Positions 32,238 to 41,275 are shown, numbered from the stretch's first letter. The stretch is DNA of 64,000 nucleotides from JAJFUV01 sp964561215 (GCA_964561215.1 CAZLOS010000001.1:91134-155133); one strand, 5' to 3'. Notes: generated from the sequence alone by a model not told the origin. Made by a program: numbers and translations.

Positions 32238-32690
32238 TCACTTCGCCGACAGAATGTCGAAGGTCGTCGTGCCGTACTGGCGCACTTTCCCGTAAATGGC
32301 TTCCCACTCTTTGTGGGCCGGGTCGGGAGCGTACGCTTTCAGCGCCGCGTCGTCCTTGAACTCCATGCAGACGCCGTGCTGGCGCACCACGCGGCTGAAC
32401 TCGCCGGTGATCTTGGTCGTATCGGGCTTGAGCTGCTTGCGCGTATCGGGCGCGGGCATGAACACGCTCATGGGCCGGCTCACTTTGCCGTACCAAACGC
32501 TCAGAAGCCCGGGTATCTTGCCCGGCAGGGCGTCGGTAGCCTTGTAGAAGGCTTGCCAGTCCGCATCCGTGGCGCCCTCGACGGCGGTGAAGTAGAAGCA
32601 GTGCATCAGCTTTCCGTCCGCGGCGGTGGAAACGCCGGCCGCGCACATCAGCACTGCGAGGCAAATCAGAAGCCGATTCAGTTTTCGCAT
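32238..32690 (-). CDS. Exported Dabb-type (stress-responsive alpha/beta barrel) protein
   Basis: A 150-residue protein from the ATG at 32690, preceded by GGAGGG. A Sec signal (LNRLLICLAVLMCAAGVSTAA) is followed by the Dabb ferredoxin-like domain: LMHCFYFTAVEGATDADWQA, then IPGLLSVWYGKVSRP, a GVCMEFKDDAALKAYAPDP segment and a final HKEWE motif. Dabb domains dimerise and are found in stress proteins and some cyclases; no activity is assigned. Exported versions with this layout are frequent in Acidobacteriota and Planctomycetes. Upstream lies the convergent-looking epimerase gene end with no operon partner. Confidence 0.85.
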   Translation of the reverse strand: MRKLNRLLICLAVLMCAAGVSTAADGKLMHCFYFTAVEGATDADWQAFYKATDALPGKIPGLLSVWYGKVSRPMSVFMPAPDTRKQLKPDTTKITGEFSRVVRQHGVCMEFKDDAALKAYAPDPAHKEWEAIYGKVRQYGTTTFDILSAK

Positions 32691-32736
32691 GGACCCTCCA
32701 GTTGAACTTGTGTACGATTCTATCAAAACCGGCGGC

Positions 32737-33636
32737 TCATCCAAGAAGATTCCTGAGCGCGCCTTCGAGTTTCGGATGGCGAAATTCGAATCCCGCCTTC
32801 GTGGCGGCGTCCGGCATCACACGCTGGCTTGATAAGGCCACTGCCGCGCCCTCGCCGAAAAGCAGCCGCAGGGCGTAGTCAGGGACGTTCACCACGGCAG
32901 GGCGTTGGATGACGCGGGCCAGCGTTTCGGTGAACTCGGCATTGGTGACGGGATTCGGCGACACGGCGTTCACGGGGCCGGCGATCTCCGTTTTTTCGAT
33001 GGCGAAGAGCATCAGGTCGATCAGGTCCTCCGCGTGAATCCAACTCATCCACTGCGTGCCGGAGCCGAACGTGCCGCCCAGGCAGACGCGGAAAGGAGGA
33101 AGCATCTGCGCCAGCGCACCGCCTTCCGGACCGAGCACCATGCCCAGGCGCAGTCTCACTACGCGAACACCCAGGGTTCCGGCGGCGCAGGCCTCCCGCT
33201 CCCACGCCCGGCACACATCGGTCAGAAAGCCCTGGCCCGGCTCGGAGCGCTCGGTCAGCATTTCCTCACCGCGGGATCCGTAAATGCCCACGGCCGAAGC
33301 GGAGATGAGCACCTTGGGGCGCTGTTCCATCCTAGAGAGCGCATTCACCAGCCGGCGCGTGCCGTCGACGCGCGTCTCCAGAATGCGCTTCTTGTTCGCG
33401 GGCGTCCAGCGCTGTCCCACGGGTTCGCCAACCAGGTGAATGATGGCGTCGGCACCTTCGAGGCTTTCCTCCGGAGGGTCGCTTGTGGTGGCATGCCAGA
33501 TGGAGAATCGTGCGGCCGACGGCATGCCTTTGCCGAGCGCGCGGCCCAGGCAGTGCACCTGGTGGCCGGCCGCGAGCAGGTGGTTCACGGCACGCCTGCC
33601 CACGAAGCCTGTGGCTCCTGTGATCGTAATGTTCAC
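32737..33636 (-). CDS. TIGR01777-type NAD-dependent epimerase (SDR39U1 family)
   Basis: A 299-residue atypical SDR. The N-terminal dinucleotide motif MNITITGATGFVGRRAVNHL, the segment AIIHLVGEPVGQRWTPANKK and SASAVGIYGSRGEEMLTE are characteristic of the TIGR01777 family, of which E. coli YfcH is a member. The terminal DUF1731-type domain starts near 250 (PDYALRLLFGEGAAVALSSQ). Substrate and reaction are unknown; the family is often linked to cell division suppression or cofactor metabolism by name only. It follows the photolyase gene, 26 bases downstream on the same strand, so co-transcription is likely. Confidence 0.92.
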   Translation of the reverse strand: MNITITGATGFVGRRAVNHLLAAGHQVHCLGRALGKGMPSAARFSIWHATTSDPPEESLEGADAIIHLVGEPVGQRWTPANKKRILETRVDGTRRLVNALSRMEQRPKVLISASAVGIYGSRGEEMLTERSEPGQGFLTDVCRAWEREACAAGTLGVRVVRLRLGMVLGPEGGALAQMLPPFRVCLGGTFGSGTQWMSWIHAEDLIDLMLFAIEKTEIAGPVNAVSPNPVTNAEFTETLARVIQRPAVVNVPDYALRLLFGEGAAVALSSQRVMPDAATKAGFEFRHPKLEGALRNLLG

Positions 33637-33662
33637 TTGTGACTGCTTATTTTATACGAACT

Positions 33663-35042
33663 TCACGAAGACGCAAGCATGTTCACCGCCTCGACGTAAG
33701 AGTTCACGTTGGTTTTACGCTTCATCCCTTCCAGCGACAGGTAACGAATGCTGCCGAAGATGTCCCGCTCCTGCCAGGGACGGTCGTGCAGCCCGAAACA
33801 CCACAGGATGTTGGTGTACGTGCTGGGATCGCGTCCGTCGAGCGCGTAGCGGTCGTGCAGATAGACCATGGTTGCAAGGGCTTCTTCGTGTGTCCGCGAG
33901 TATTCGATGACTTTCTTGCCCCAGTACATCCGGTAGTAGCCGTGGATCACGCCACGAACCAGCAGCTCCTTCTGGCAGGCGTTCCACAGAGCGTCGTGCG
34001 TGGAGGCGCGCTCGAACTGCTCGCGCGTATAGACGTAAGCACGGGTGTCCTTGGAGTGCTTGGAGAGAGTCTTGCGAACCCACTCCGGCAGATCGTCGAG
34101 TGTTGGGGGCCAGCGCATGTGGCGGGCGAAGTTGAAGGCCAGCTCGCGGCGCACGATCAACTCATCGAGGAATTCTTCGGCCACCAGCTTGTGCCGTTCG
34201 GCATAGTCGCGCGCCGCAAGCGCGGCTTCGAGCGAGGATAGATAGCCGAAGTGCAGATAAGGGCTCAGGCCGCTGGTGGCTTTGGCCGAAGGCTCGTTGC
34301 GCAGCAGCGCATAGCGGCGCAGGTTGTTTTCGAGGAAATGACGGAGCCGCATCTCCGCGGCCGGGCGGCCGCCGCGAATGTCCGGCGACGGGGGCACGGA
34401 ATGGTCGATGTCGCAGCTTGCCACGAGCGCCGGGATCTCTTCCGCGCGCACCTCGGTGCGCCAGGCCGGCATCGGCTCCTTGAAGCGGCGCTCGACGCGC
34501 ACCTGCCCGAACGGGACTAAGCACTGCGCAAGCCGGCGCTGAATTTTGGGGCGAATGGTATAAGCCGCGTACTCGCGCTTTTCGAAGCAGTTCATCGGAA
34601 CGACGCAGCTGGAGTCCACGACGTGGTACGGGAGGTCGAACGTCGCCGGCAGCGCGGCGTTGTGCCCCGCGGCAAGGAAAGTGGGGAAGTCGTCGGTCAC
34701 AATGGCGGCGGCGCGCGCGGCGAATTCACGCGGAATGTCGTCAGGGTCCGACTCGCGCCGGCGCAGGTAGAAACAATAGCCGATGCCCGCTCTGCGCATG
34801 CGCCGGGCGGTCTCTGCCACGCCTTCCAGGATGAACGTGTGAAAGCGGTCGCTCGCGTACGGATAGCGGTACGTGAGCATCTCGTAGCAGACAAGCGGCA
34901 GCTCGAGATGATTGGCCAGGTGCGCGGCGGCGGCGAGCGCGTGGTTCGATTCGACGCGCCGGTTCGCCTGCAGCCAGTAGAGGACGTAGCGCGCGCCTTT
35001 GCGTGGCGGCGCTGTATTTAGCACCCGGACGCGAGCTTCCAT
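33663..35042 (-). CDS. phr: Class II CPD photolyase
   Basis: Light-dependent repair of cyclobutane pyrimidine dimers using FADH. The 459-residue protein shows the class II signatures: YVLYWLQANRRVESNHALA near the N-terminus, LSPYLHFGYLSSLEAALAAR in the FAD-binding helical domain, GVIHGYYRMYWGKKVIEYS and, near the end, FGLHDRPWQERDIFGSIRY. These Trp-rich stretches hold the electron-transfer and FAD residues of class II enzymes. The start MEARVRVLN lies only 9 bases from the start of the divergent radical SAM gene. The downstream epimerase gene on the same strand may be co-expressed. Confidence 0.95.
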   Translation of the reverse strand: MEARVRVLNTAPPRKGARYVLYWLQANRRVESNHALAAAAHLANHLELPLVCYEMLTYRYPYASDRFHTFILEGVAETARRMRRAGIGYCFYLRRRESDPDDIPREFAARAAAIVTDDFPTFLAAGHNAALPATFDLPYHVVDSSCVVPMNCFEKREYAAYTIRPKIQRRLAQCLVPFGQVRVERRFKEPMPAWRTEVRAEEIPALVASCDIDHSVPPSPDIRGGRPAAEMRLRHFLENNLRRYALLRNEPSAKATSGLSPYLHFGYLSSLEAALAARDYAERHKLVAEEFLDELIVRRELAFNFARHMRWPPTLDDLPEWVRKTLSKHSKDTRAYVYTREQFERASTHDALWNACQKELLVRGVIHGYYRMYWGKKVIEYSRTHEEALATMVYLHDRYALDGRDPSTYTNILWCFGLHDRPWQERDIFGSIRYLSLEGMKRKTNVNSYVEAVNMLASS

Positions 35043-35051
35043 GCCGTTACA

Positions 35052-36107
35052 ATGAAAGCATACGTCATGCGGTCATTGAATCGCGTCAAGCTGCTCTGGG
35101 GTTATCTCCGGCGCCGGCCGGTGCTGGAAGCGCTGCCAGTCGAATATATCGTCGAGACCACCGCCAAGTGCAACCTGTACTGTCCGATGTGCCCCCGCGA
35201 AGCGCTGCCTCAACCGAAGGAGGACATGCCCGAGCACATCTTCGAGCGTCTGGTGCGGGAGAGTTCCGCGACGGCCGAGCACATGATGCTGATCGGGTTG
35301 GGCGAGCCGTTTCTCGATCCGAAAATCTTCGACCGTATCGATTACTGCCATCGTTACGGCATCGCCACGCTGCTGTCCACGAACGGTACGCTGCTCACCT
35401 TGGACGTGGCGGAGCGCATTCTCGCATCCCCGCTCGAACACGTCACTCTCAGTTTCGACGGGTCCACCAAAGAGAGCTTCGAGTTCTACCGCAAGGGTGC
35501 GACCTTTGAGAAAGTGCGCGAGAACTTCGTGCGCCTGGCGCACATGAAGCACGAACGTGGCGCCAAGCTGCAGATCGTGGTCCAGATGGTCCGCATGGAA
35601 CGCAACGCGGGAGAAGTGGAAGACTTCCTGCGGTTCTGGCGCGCGGTGCCCGGGGTCGATTCCGTGCGTGTGAAAGAGGACGAGACCAACCTGCTGCGCC
35701 CGGACGCCGCGCGGCCGGCTTCGGCCGCCAACCGGCCGTGCCACTATCTCTGGCGCGGGCCCATGTACGTGAAGCACAATGGCGACGTTTACGCCTGCTG
35801 CCAGAGCTACATGCTGGGCGGCAAGCCGGTGGGACGGGTCGGCGATCGGAGCCTGGATGCCATCTGGAACGCGGAGGAGATGCAGCGTATGCGGCGCCTG
35901 CATGCCGCCGGTCGGGCCGGCGAGGTCGACATCTGCTCGCGCTGCTGCATCGCCATCCCACATCCCCTGCTGGTGGTGGGTAGCCTGATGGTACACGGGC
36001 GCTGGGTGCGCCGGGCGCTGCCGCTCGTCGAGCGGATGGCAGGCCGCCTCTTTACGCCCGCGCGGGCGGACGGCGCGCGGCAAGATCTGGTCCAGATCCA
36101 GCGATGA
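35052..36107 (+). CDS. Radical SAM / SPASM-domain protein
   Basis: A 351-residue radical SAM enzyme. The [4Fe-4S]-SAM cluster ligands are C40-x3-C44-x2-C47 (KCNLYCPMCPRE). A TIM-barrel stretch follows with LIGLGEPFLDPKIFDRI and VTLSFDGSTKESFEFYRK. From about 230 a SPASM-like region has Cys residues (RPCHYLWRGPMYVKHNGDVY, ACCQSYM, ICSRCC) for auxiliary iron-sulfur clusters. Such proteins modify peptides, sugars or other macromolecules; the substrate is unknown and no precursor peptide gene is adjacent. An in-frame ATG at 35067 is an alternative start. It diverges from the photolyase gene across just 9 bases. Confidence 0.9.
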   Translation: MKAYVMRSLNRVKLLWGYLRRRPVLEALPVEYIVETTAKCNLYCPMCPREALPQPKEDMPEHIFERLVRESSATAEHMMLIGLGEPFLDPKIFDRIDYCHRYGIATLLSTNGTLLTLDVAERILASPLEHVTLSFDGSTKESFEFYRKGATFEKVRENFVRLAHMKHERGAKLQIVVQMVRMERNAGEVEDFLRFWRAVPGVDSVRVKEDETNLLRPDAARPASAANRPCHYLWRGPMYVKHNGDVYACCQSYMLGGKPVGRVGDRSLDAIWNAEEMQRMRRLHAAGRAGEVDICSRCCIAIPHPLLVVGSLMVHGRWVRRALPLVERMAGRLFTPARADGARQDLVQIQR

Positions 36108-36135
36108 GCCGCCGGCTGTTGCATACTGGCCAGTA

Positions 36136-36969
36136 ATGGCCGGTGTTCTTTACGTCGTTGCGACTCCCATCGGAAACCTCGAGGACATCACTTATCGCGC
36201 CGTGCGTGTGCTGGGCGAGGTGAGCGCGATCGCGTGCGAGGACACGCGCCAGACACACAAGCTCCTGGACCACTATGGCATCCGCACCCCCCTGGTGAGC
36301 TACCACGAACATAACGAGCAGACTCGCGCGGCGGACCTGTCCGAGCGGCTGCTCGCGGGCGCAAGCATCGCGCTGGTCTCAGACGCCGGCACCCCGCTGG
36401 TATCCGATCCCGGTTATCGCATCGTGACGGCGGCCATCGCCGCCGGGGTGCGCGTGGAACCGATTCCGGGCGCATCGGCGCTGTTGAGCGCGCTTGCCGC
36501 CGCTGGTCTGCCCACCGATGCATTCCACTTTGCGGGCTTCCTGCCCTCGAAGACGGCCGCCCGGCGCAAGGCGCTTGAATCGCTCAAGACTGCACAGGCG
36601 ACGCTGGTGTTCTATGAAGCGCCGCACCGCATCCTGGAATCGCTGGACGACGTCGCCGAGATCATGGGCGACCGGCCGGTAGTGGTGGCACGCGAGGTGA
36701 CCAAGCTGCACGAGGAGTTCCTGCGCGGTACCGCGCGCGATATTCGCACGGCGCTTGAATCGCGCACCGCGGTGAAGGGAGAGATTACCCTGCTCATCGC
36801 CCGCGGCGAGGTACAACCTGCGGAGGATGGCGACCCTGTCGAGCAAGTAGCTCGCCTGGTGGCGGGTGGCATGCCGCGCATGGAGGCCATCAAAGCAGTG
36901 GCGAGGGAGCGCGGATTAGGCAAGCGCGAAGTCTACCGGCTGGTGGAAGGCGAAGGCTCCTCCCGGTAG
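36136..36969 (+). CDS. rsmI: 16S rRNA (cytidine(1402)-2'-O)-methyltransferase
   Basis: SAM-dependent methyltransferase that modifies C1402 in the decoding centre of 16S rRNA. The 277-residue protein has the tetrapyrrole-methylase fold: LYVVATPIGNLEDITYRAVR at the start, then CEDTRQTHKLLDHYGI, SDAGTPLVSDPGYRIV and IPGASALLSALAAAGL. The C-terminal helix-rich tail ends GLGKREVYRLVEG, as in other RsmI proteins. It follows the radical SAM gene by 28 bases on the same strand. Confidence 0.96.
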   Translation: MAGVLYVVATPIGNLEDITYRAVRVLGEVSAIACEDTRQTHKLLDHYGIRTPLVSYHEHNEQTRAADLSERLLAGASIALVSDAGTPLVSDPGYRIVTAAIAAGVRVEPIPGASALLSALAAAGLPTDAFHFAGFLPSKTAARRKALESLKTAQATLVFYEAPHRILESLDDVAEIMGDRPVVVAREVTKLHEEFLRGTARDIRTALESRTAVKGEITLLIARGEVQPAEDGDPVEQVARLVAGGMPRMEAIKAVARERGLGKREVYRLVEGEGSSR

Positions 36970-36997
36970 AAAACGCCGGTGGGGATTGCCCCTTTCC

Positions 36998-37003
36998 TAT
37001 AAT
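36998..37003 (+). promoter_or_regulatory. Perfect TATAAT 6 bases before the HEAT-repeat gene
   Basis: A consensus -10 box ends 6 bases before the ATG at 37010, which would place the transcription start at or next to the A of that ATG and give a leaderless mRNA. No good -35 hexamer is seen 16-18 bases upstream, so this is provisional. Confidence 0.4.
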
Positions 37004-37009
37004 GGAAGT

Positions 37010-38308
37010 ATGAGATTCCATCTGGTTCGCATCGTGTCCTCATTCCTCCTGCCGCTTTGCCTGATGCTGGCGCAGGATTCCCAGACTGCCAGTCCCAAGG
37101 AACGGGCTAAGCAGGCCAAGGATCTCGGCAAGCAGGGTTCCCAGGCCATTCCCGAACTGCAGAAGATGCTCTCCGATCGGGTGACCGACGTGCGCATCGA
37201 AGCCGTCAAGTCCATCGTCGAAATCGGCACGCAGTACAGTCTCGATCCCCTGATACAGGCCACCAAAGACAACGACGCGGAGGTTCAGATCCGCGCCACT
37301 GACGGATTGGTGAATTTCTACCTGCCTGGCTATGTGCAGACCGGATTGACGGCTTCCCTGAGACGATTCGGTTCTTCGATCAAGGGCCGTTTTACCGACA
37401 CCAATGACGCCGTGATCGACCCTTACATCCAGGTGAGGCCCGAGGTGATCGCTGCGTTGGGCAAACTGGCGAGCGGCGGTTCCAGCATGGACGCGCGGGC
37501 CAATGCGGCGCGGGCCGTGGGCATCCTGAGAGGCAAAGCGGCGATTCCCGATCTGGTTCAGGCGCTGCGGTCCAAGGACACCACGCTGATGTACGAGTCT
37601 CTCATCGCCATGCAGAAGATTCGCGATCGGAGCGCCGCCGATCACATCACCTTCCTGCTGCGGGATCCTGACGATCGCGTCCAGATCGCCGCTTTGGAAA
37701 CCACAGGCATCCTGCAGAACCGGAGTTCACTGTCGGATCTTCGCTCCGCGCTCGAACGCGCTCGTAACAAGAAAGTGGCCAGGGCTGCGCTCACCGCCAT
37801 CGCCATGATGCCCGAGGAGCGGAACCGGAAGATCTTCGCGTCTTACATACAGGATAAAGACGACGGGCTGCGCGGCGCGGCCGCCGAAGGGTATGGCCGT
37901 TTGCGGAATGCGGGTGATTTGCAGATCCTCGAAAAGGCATTCAACGAGGAGAGGAAACAGAGCCCGCGCCTGTCGCAGGCGTTCGCGCTGGTACTGCTCG
38001 GCCGGACTGAGCTGACCGAGTTCAGCCCGCTTCAGTACCTGGTGAACACCCTGAATTCAAGTGCCCGGCAAGGGGAAGCCAAGGCGTTCCTGATCGAACT
38101 CTCGCGCGACGCCCGCATCCGCGCCACGCTTGAATCCTTCCTGCCGAGGGGGACCAGCGAGGAGAAGATTCAACTTGCGCAGGTTCTCTCGGTGAGCGGA
38201 GACGCGAAGACACTAAGCGCGTTGGATGCTCTCAGCAGAGATGCGGACGCCAACGTGGCGCAGGAGGCGCTGCGTGCAGCGCGCGCCTTGAAAGCGCGCC
38301 TGCCGTAA
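37010..38308 (+). CDS. Exported HEAT-repeat protein
   Basis: A 432-residue protein with a signal peptide (RIVSSFLLPLCLMLAQDSQ) and a mature part made of HEAT/PBS-lyase-type helical repeats. Typical units read VTDVRIEAVKSIVEIGTQYS, KDNDAEVQIRATDGLVNFY, RKIFASYIQDKDDGLRGAAA and GYGRLRNAGDLQILEKAF, separated by about 30 residues. These repeats make protein-binding superhelices; the binding partner is unknown. The ATG at 37010 is chosen over an upstream frame extension to 36986 because the signal peptide starts there. The gene ends 1 base from the convergent small protein gene, with a GCGCGC/GCGCGC hairpin inside its last codons. Confidence 0.82.
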   Translation: MRFHLVRIVSSFLLPLCLMLAQDSQTASPKERAKQAKDLGKQGSQAIPELQKMLSDRVTDVRIEAVKSIVEIGTQYSLDPLIQATKDNDAEVQIRATDGLVNFYLPGYVQTGLTASLRRFGSSIKGRFTDTNDAVIDPYIQVRPEVIAALGKLASGGSSMDARANAARAVGILRGKAAIPDLVQALRSKDTTLMYESLIAMQKIRDRSAADHITFLLRDPDDRVQIAALETTGILQNRSSLSDLRSALERARNKKVARAALTAIAMMPEERNRKIFASYIQDKDDGLRGAAAEGYGRLRNAGDLQILEKAFNEERKQSPRLSQAFALVLLGRTELTEFSPLQYLVNTLNSSARQGEAKAFLIELSRDARIRATLESFLPRGTSEEKIQLAQVLSVSGDAKTLSALDALSRDADANVAQEALRAARALKARLP

Positions 38309-38309
38309 A

Positions 38310-38519
38310 CTACTTCGATTTGCGCTGTTTCTGTTGGCCGACGCGGACCTTGAAGTGCAACTGCTTGGCTTCCTGGTATGCCTTGTGGTCGTGACGCGCG
38401 ACTACGTCGGCCAGGTAAGCCTCGACGTCGGCCTCTTTCGGCACAACGGCCATCAGGGTGAAGCTCTCATTGCAAACGGGGCAGAATGGCCGGAAGCGCT
38501 TGACGTTCGGAATTCCCAT
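38310..38519 (-). CDS. Small conserved-looking protein with a Cys-x2-Cys pair
   Basis: A 69-residue protein, MGIPNVKRFRPFCPVCNESF at the N-terminus, with one Cys-x2-Cys pair that could bind zinc or a metal together with a His (ARHDHKAYQEAKQL). The tail is strongly basic (VRVGQQKQRKSK), consistent with RNA or ribosome binding. I do not recognise the family. It is convergent with the HEAT-repeat gene and divergent from the TonB-type gene. Uninterrupted frame, sensible start and local order support it being real. Confidence 0.65.
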   Translation of the reverse strand: MGIPNVKRFRPFCPVCNESFTLMAVVPKEADVEAYLADVVARHDHKAYQEAKQLHFKVRVGQQKQRKSK

Positions 38520-38626
38520 AACTCTTAGATTCTAGCACGGATGCGCCCGTAGCCCGCAACGGCTGCCGGGCGGGAACCATGCCGCCTCTCCCGGTGTCCA
38601 TATGAGCGGGAAAGGAGGCAAGACCA

Positions 38627-39403
38627 ATGTTCGAGGGTGCAATGACGTGGGAAAGCAGAAGGGCGGCGAGAGCTTGGAGCTCCATGGCAGGCATGCTGAT
38701 CCAGGGGTCCCTGGTCAGTCTGGCGATTCTGATTCCGCTGGTTCGCCCCGACGTCTTGCCGGAGGCGCACTGGCAGCCATCCTCATTCACGCTTCTGGTC
38801 CCTGCGGGGCCCCCGCCGGGGCCGGCTCCGGCCCCGAAGCTTTCCGGCCGAGTGGCGCGTCCCGCGGCGCCGTTCGATCCGGCGAAACTGACTGCGCCGT
38901 CCGCGGTGCCGGATCGAGTGATGCAGATTGTCGACGAAGTGGGCGGTCCTCCTGGTTTGGGGATAGACGGGACCGGTGAGAACGCCGTCAGGGGCGGTGA
39001 CGGTCCGTGGGTGCCCGGCGGCCTTTCCGAAGGCAGCCGGAGTGTGATCCCGGCTCCTCCGGTGGAGCGCCCCGAACCGGTGAAACGCGAAGTCGCCGCG
39101 GCTGCGCCGGTACAGCGCATCACATTGGGAGGCGTGGTTCTCGAAGGCAAGCTTGTGCATAAGGTGATCCCCGACTATCCACCGCTGGGGAAGGGCGCGC
39201 ACATCTCCGGCGTGGTACGCCTGATGGGCATCGTCGGCACGGACGGCGTCATCCGCAAGTTGGACGTTGTGAGCGGCCACCCGTTGCTGGTCGAAGCAGC
39301 CGTACGCGCCGTGCGGAAGTGGATCTATCGACCCACTATGCTGAACGGATCTCCGGTCGAAGTGCTTGCGCCGATTGACGTCACGTTTGTTCTGGCGCAC
39401 TAA
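38627..39403 (+). CDS. TonB-family energy transducer
   Basis: A 258-residue protein linking inner-membrane proton force to outer-membrane transporters. GGAGGC lies before the ATG at 38627. A single N-terminal transmembrane segment (about 23-42, LIQGSLVSLAILIPLVRP) anchors it. A Pro-rich spacer follows (GPPPGPAPAPKLSG and later PAPPVERPEP), and residues about 165-258 form the TonB C-terminal domain: VIPDYPPLGKGAHISGVVRL, GTDGVIRKLDVVSGHPLLVE and AVRKWIYRPTMLNGSPVEV. No ExbB/ExbD genes are adjacent, so partners lie elsewhere. Confidence 0.92.
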   Translation: MFEGAMTWESRRAARAWSSMAGMLIQGSLVSLAILIPLVRPDVLPEAHWQPSSFTLLVPAGPPPGPAPAPKLSGRVARPAAPFDPAKLTAPSAVPDRVMQIVDEVGGPPGLGIDGTGENAVRGGDGPWVPGGLSEGSRSVIPAPPVERPEPVKREVAAAAPVQRITLGGVVLEGKLVHKVIPDYPPLGKGAHISGVVRLMGIVGTDGVIRKLDVVSGHPLLVEAAVRAVRKWIYRPTMLNGSPVEVLAPIDVTFVLAH

Positions 39404-39469
39404 AGTGGGTTGCGTTCTGTTGTTGCGTTCTTCTCTCGCGTGTACCGCGTGTACTACGATGGTCTAAAG

Positions 39470-39853
39470 ATGATGGACCAAGACGCCCCGGCGGGGGCGG
39501 TAGTTTTGGTTGTAGACGACGATGACGGCGTGCGTCAGGTGCTTCGCTTGATGCTTGAGAGCGGCGGGTACCGCGTCCTGGAAGCGGCGGACGGCCGCAA
39601 GGCCCTGGAGTTTGTGCGCCGTGAAAACATCGATGTCGTGATGACGGACCTGGTAATGCCGGAGCAGGAAGGCTTCGAAACCATTCAAGCCATCCGGCGC
39701 GAGCGGCCCTCGCTCAAGGTGATTGCCATGTCCGGCGCTTTCGGCGGCGAGTTCCTCCACATCGCCAAACTGCTCGGCGCCCATAATACGCTGCAGAAAC
39801 CGTTGAAGGTGGAACAAGTGCTTGCCGCGGTAGCCGGCGCGTTAGCCTCCTGA
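39470..39853 (+). CDS. Single-domain response regulator
   Basis: A 127-residue CheY-like receiver with no output domain. Acidic pocket residues are in LVVDDDDGVRQVL. The phospho-acceptor Asp60 is in VVMTDLVMPEQEGF, the switch Ser in VIAMSGAFGG and the conserved Lys in LQKPLKVEQ. The ATG at 39470 is chosen because the domain starts right after it; upstream codons to a TTG at 39410 are unlike the family. It may act by protein-protein contact or phosphorelay. No histidine kinase gene is adjacent. Weak ribosome binding site. Confidence 0.87.
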   Translation: MMDQDAPAGAVVLVVDDDDGVRQVLRLMLESGGYRVLEAADGRKALEFVRRENIDVVMTDLVMPEQEGFETIQAIRRERPSLKVIAMSGAFGGEFLHIAKLLGAHNTLQKPLKVEQVLAAVAGALAS

Positions 39854-39911
39854 CGCGGGTCCACGAGGCCGCGTCCCATATCTGTTCTTCGGCCAAGCTA
39901 TGATGGTCGGT

Positions 39912-41243
39912 ATGCGGACCTTTTTCGTGGCAGCGTTGTTCTGCACTACTCTGTTGCAGCCGCTTGGCGCGGCTTGGAAAGCGGGTTTGGCGAAGGTTAA
40001 CATCACCCCCCGCGAGACCATTTTCATGGCTGGCTATGGGAGCCGCACGCATCCATCTGAAGGCGTACTGGCGGACATATATGTGAAGGCGCTGGCGCTT
40101 GAAGATGAGTCCGGCGCTCGTGCCGTGCTGGTTACAAGCGAGCTGCTGGGTTTTCCAAAGAACGTCGGCGACGCCATCGCATCGCGCGCGGCGGCGAAAT
40201 ACTCGCTCACGCGCGATCGCATTGCGCTGACATCCTCGCACACGCACAGCGCGCCGGTGGTCGGTCGCATGCTATGGCCGGCGTATGACATTACCCCCGA
40301 ACAGACCGCGGTTGTCGATCGTTTCACCGCCCGGCTCATCGACCAGACCGTTGACGTCATCGGCGCCGCGCTGAAGAACCTTTCTCCCGCCGTGCTGAGC
40401 TTCTCGCAGGATACGGCCGGCTTCGCCGTGAATCGCCGGCACGCCGCCCGTCGCTCGTGGCCGGGGCCGGTCGATCAGGACGTTCCCGTGCTGGCCGTGC
40501 GCGCGCCGGACGGAAAACTCCGCGCCGCAGTGTTCGGTTACGCCTGCCACGCCACTACGCTTGACACCTATCAGATCAACGGCGACTGGCCGGGTTTCGC
40601 CCAGACAGAACTCGAAAAGGAGCATCCCGGCGCGGAGTTCCTGTTCGTGGCAGGTGCTGGCGCCGACGCGAACCCGTTGCCCCGGCGCAAGGTGGAACTG
40701 GCGCGAACTTACGGCCGGGTAATGGCCGTCGCCGTAGACAATGCCCTGGCCGCCAAGGCCCGGCCCGTTTCGGGACCTCTGCGCACTGCGTTCGAACATG
40801 TCAACCTGCCGTTCCAGACGCCGCCGACCCGAGCCGAGCTGCAGGCCCGTCTTTCCGATCCGTCGGTCTATACCGTCCGCCAAGCCAAACTGTTGCTTGC
40901 GGAAATGGACCGCGACGGCAAGCTGCCGGATCAGTATCCCTATCCTCTTCAGGTTTGGCGGTTCGGTAAGGACCTGAATCTGATCGTCATGGGCGGTGAA
41001 GTAGTCGTCGATTACGCCCTGCGCTTCAAAGCGCAATATGGCTGGGATACGACCTGGGTGGCCGGCTATTCCAACGATGTCTTCGCTTACATTCCGTCCC
41101 TGCGCGTGTTGAAGGAGGGCGGTTATGAAGGCGGCGGCGCCATGGTCGCCTACGGCCAGCCCGCTGCGTTCCGGCCGCCAGTGGAAGAAATCGTAGCGGA
41201 AACCGTGGATAACCTGATGCGCGCCGCGGATCCGGCGAAGTAG
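39912..41243 (+). CDS. Neutral/alkaline ceramidase N-terminal-domain protein, exported
   Basis: Predicted exported hydrolase of 443 residues related to neutral ceramidases, which cleave the N-acyl bond of ceramide, although bacterial relatives of this short form probably act on other amides or lipids. The signal is MRTFFVAALFCTTLLQPLGA. The family opening LAKVNITPRETIFMAGYGSR is clear, followed by TSELLGFPK, the zinc site region LTSSHTHSAPVVG, YACHATTLDTYQINGDWPGF and VAGAGADANP. His and Asn/Asp residues in these motifs line the zinc and catalytic site. ATGs at 39900 and 39903 are alternatives. The C-terminal ceramidase domain is missing or very short, so it is likely a single-domain variant. 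Confidence 0.87.
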   Translation: MRTFFVAALFCTTLLQPLGAAWKAGLAKVNITPRETIFMAGYGSRTHPSEGVLADIYVKALALEDESGARAVLVTSELLGFPKNVGDAIASRAAAKYSLTRDRIALTSSHTHSAPVVGRMLWPAYDITPEQTAVVDRFTARLIDQTVDVIGAALKNLSPAVLSFSQDTAGFAVNRRHAARRSWPGPVDQDVPVLAVRAPDGKLRAAVFGYACHATTLDTYQINGDWPGFAQTELEKEHPGAEFLFVAGAGADANPLPRRKVELARTYGRVMAVAVDNALAAKARPVSGPLRTAFEHVNLPFQTPPTRAELQARLSDPSVYTVRQAKLLLAEMDRDGKLPDQYPYPLQVWRFGKDLNLIVMGGEVVVDYALRFKAQYGWDTTWVAGYSNDVFAYIPSLRVLKEGGYEGGGAMVAYGQPAAFRPPVEEIVAETVDNLMRAADPAK

Positions 41244-41275
41244 TCGCCGGCAACGGCGGGGGGAACTCTCACATC

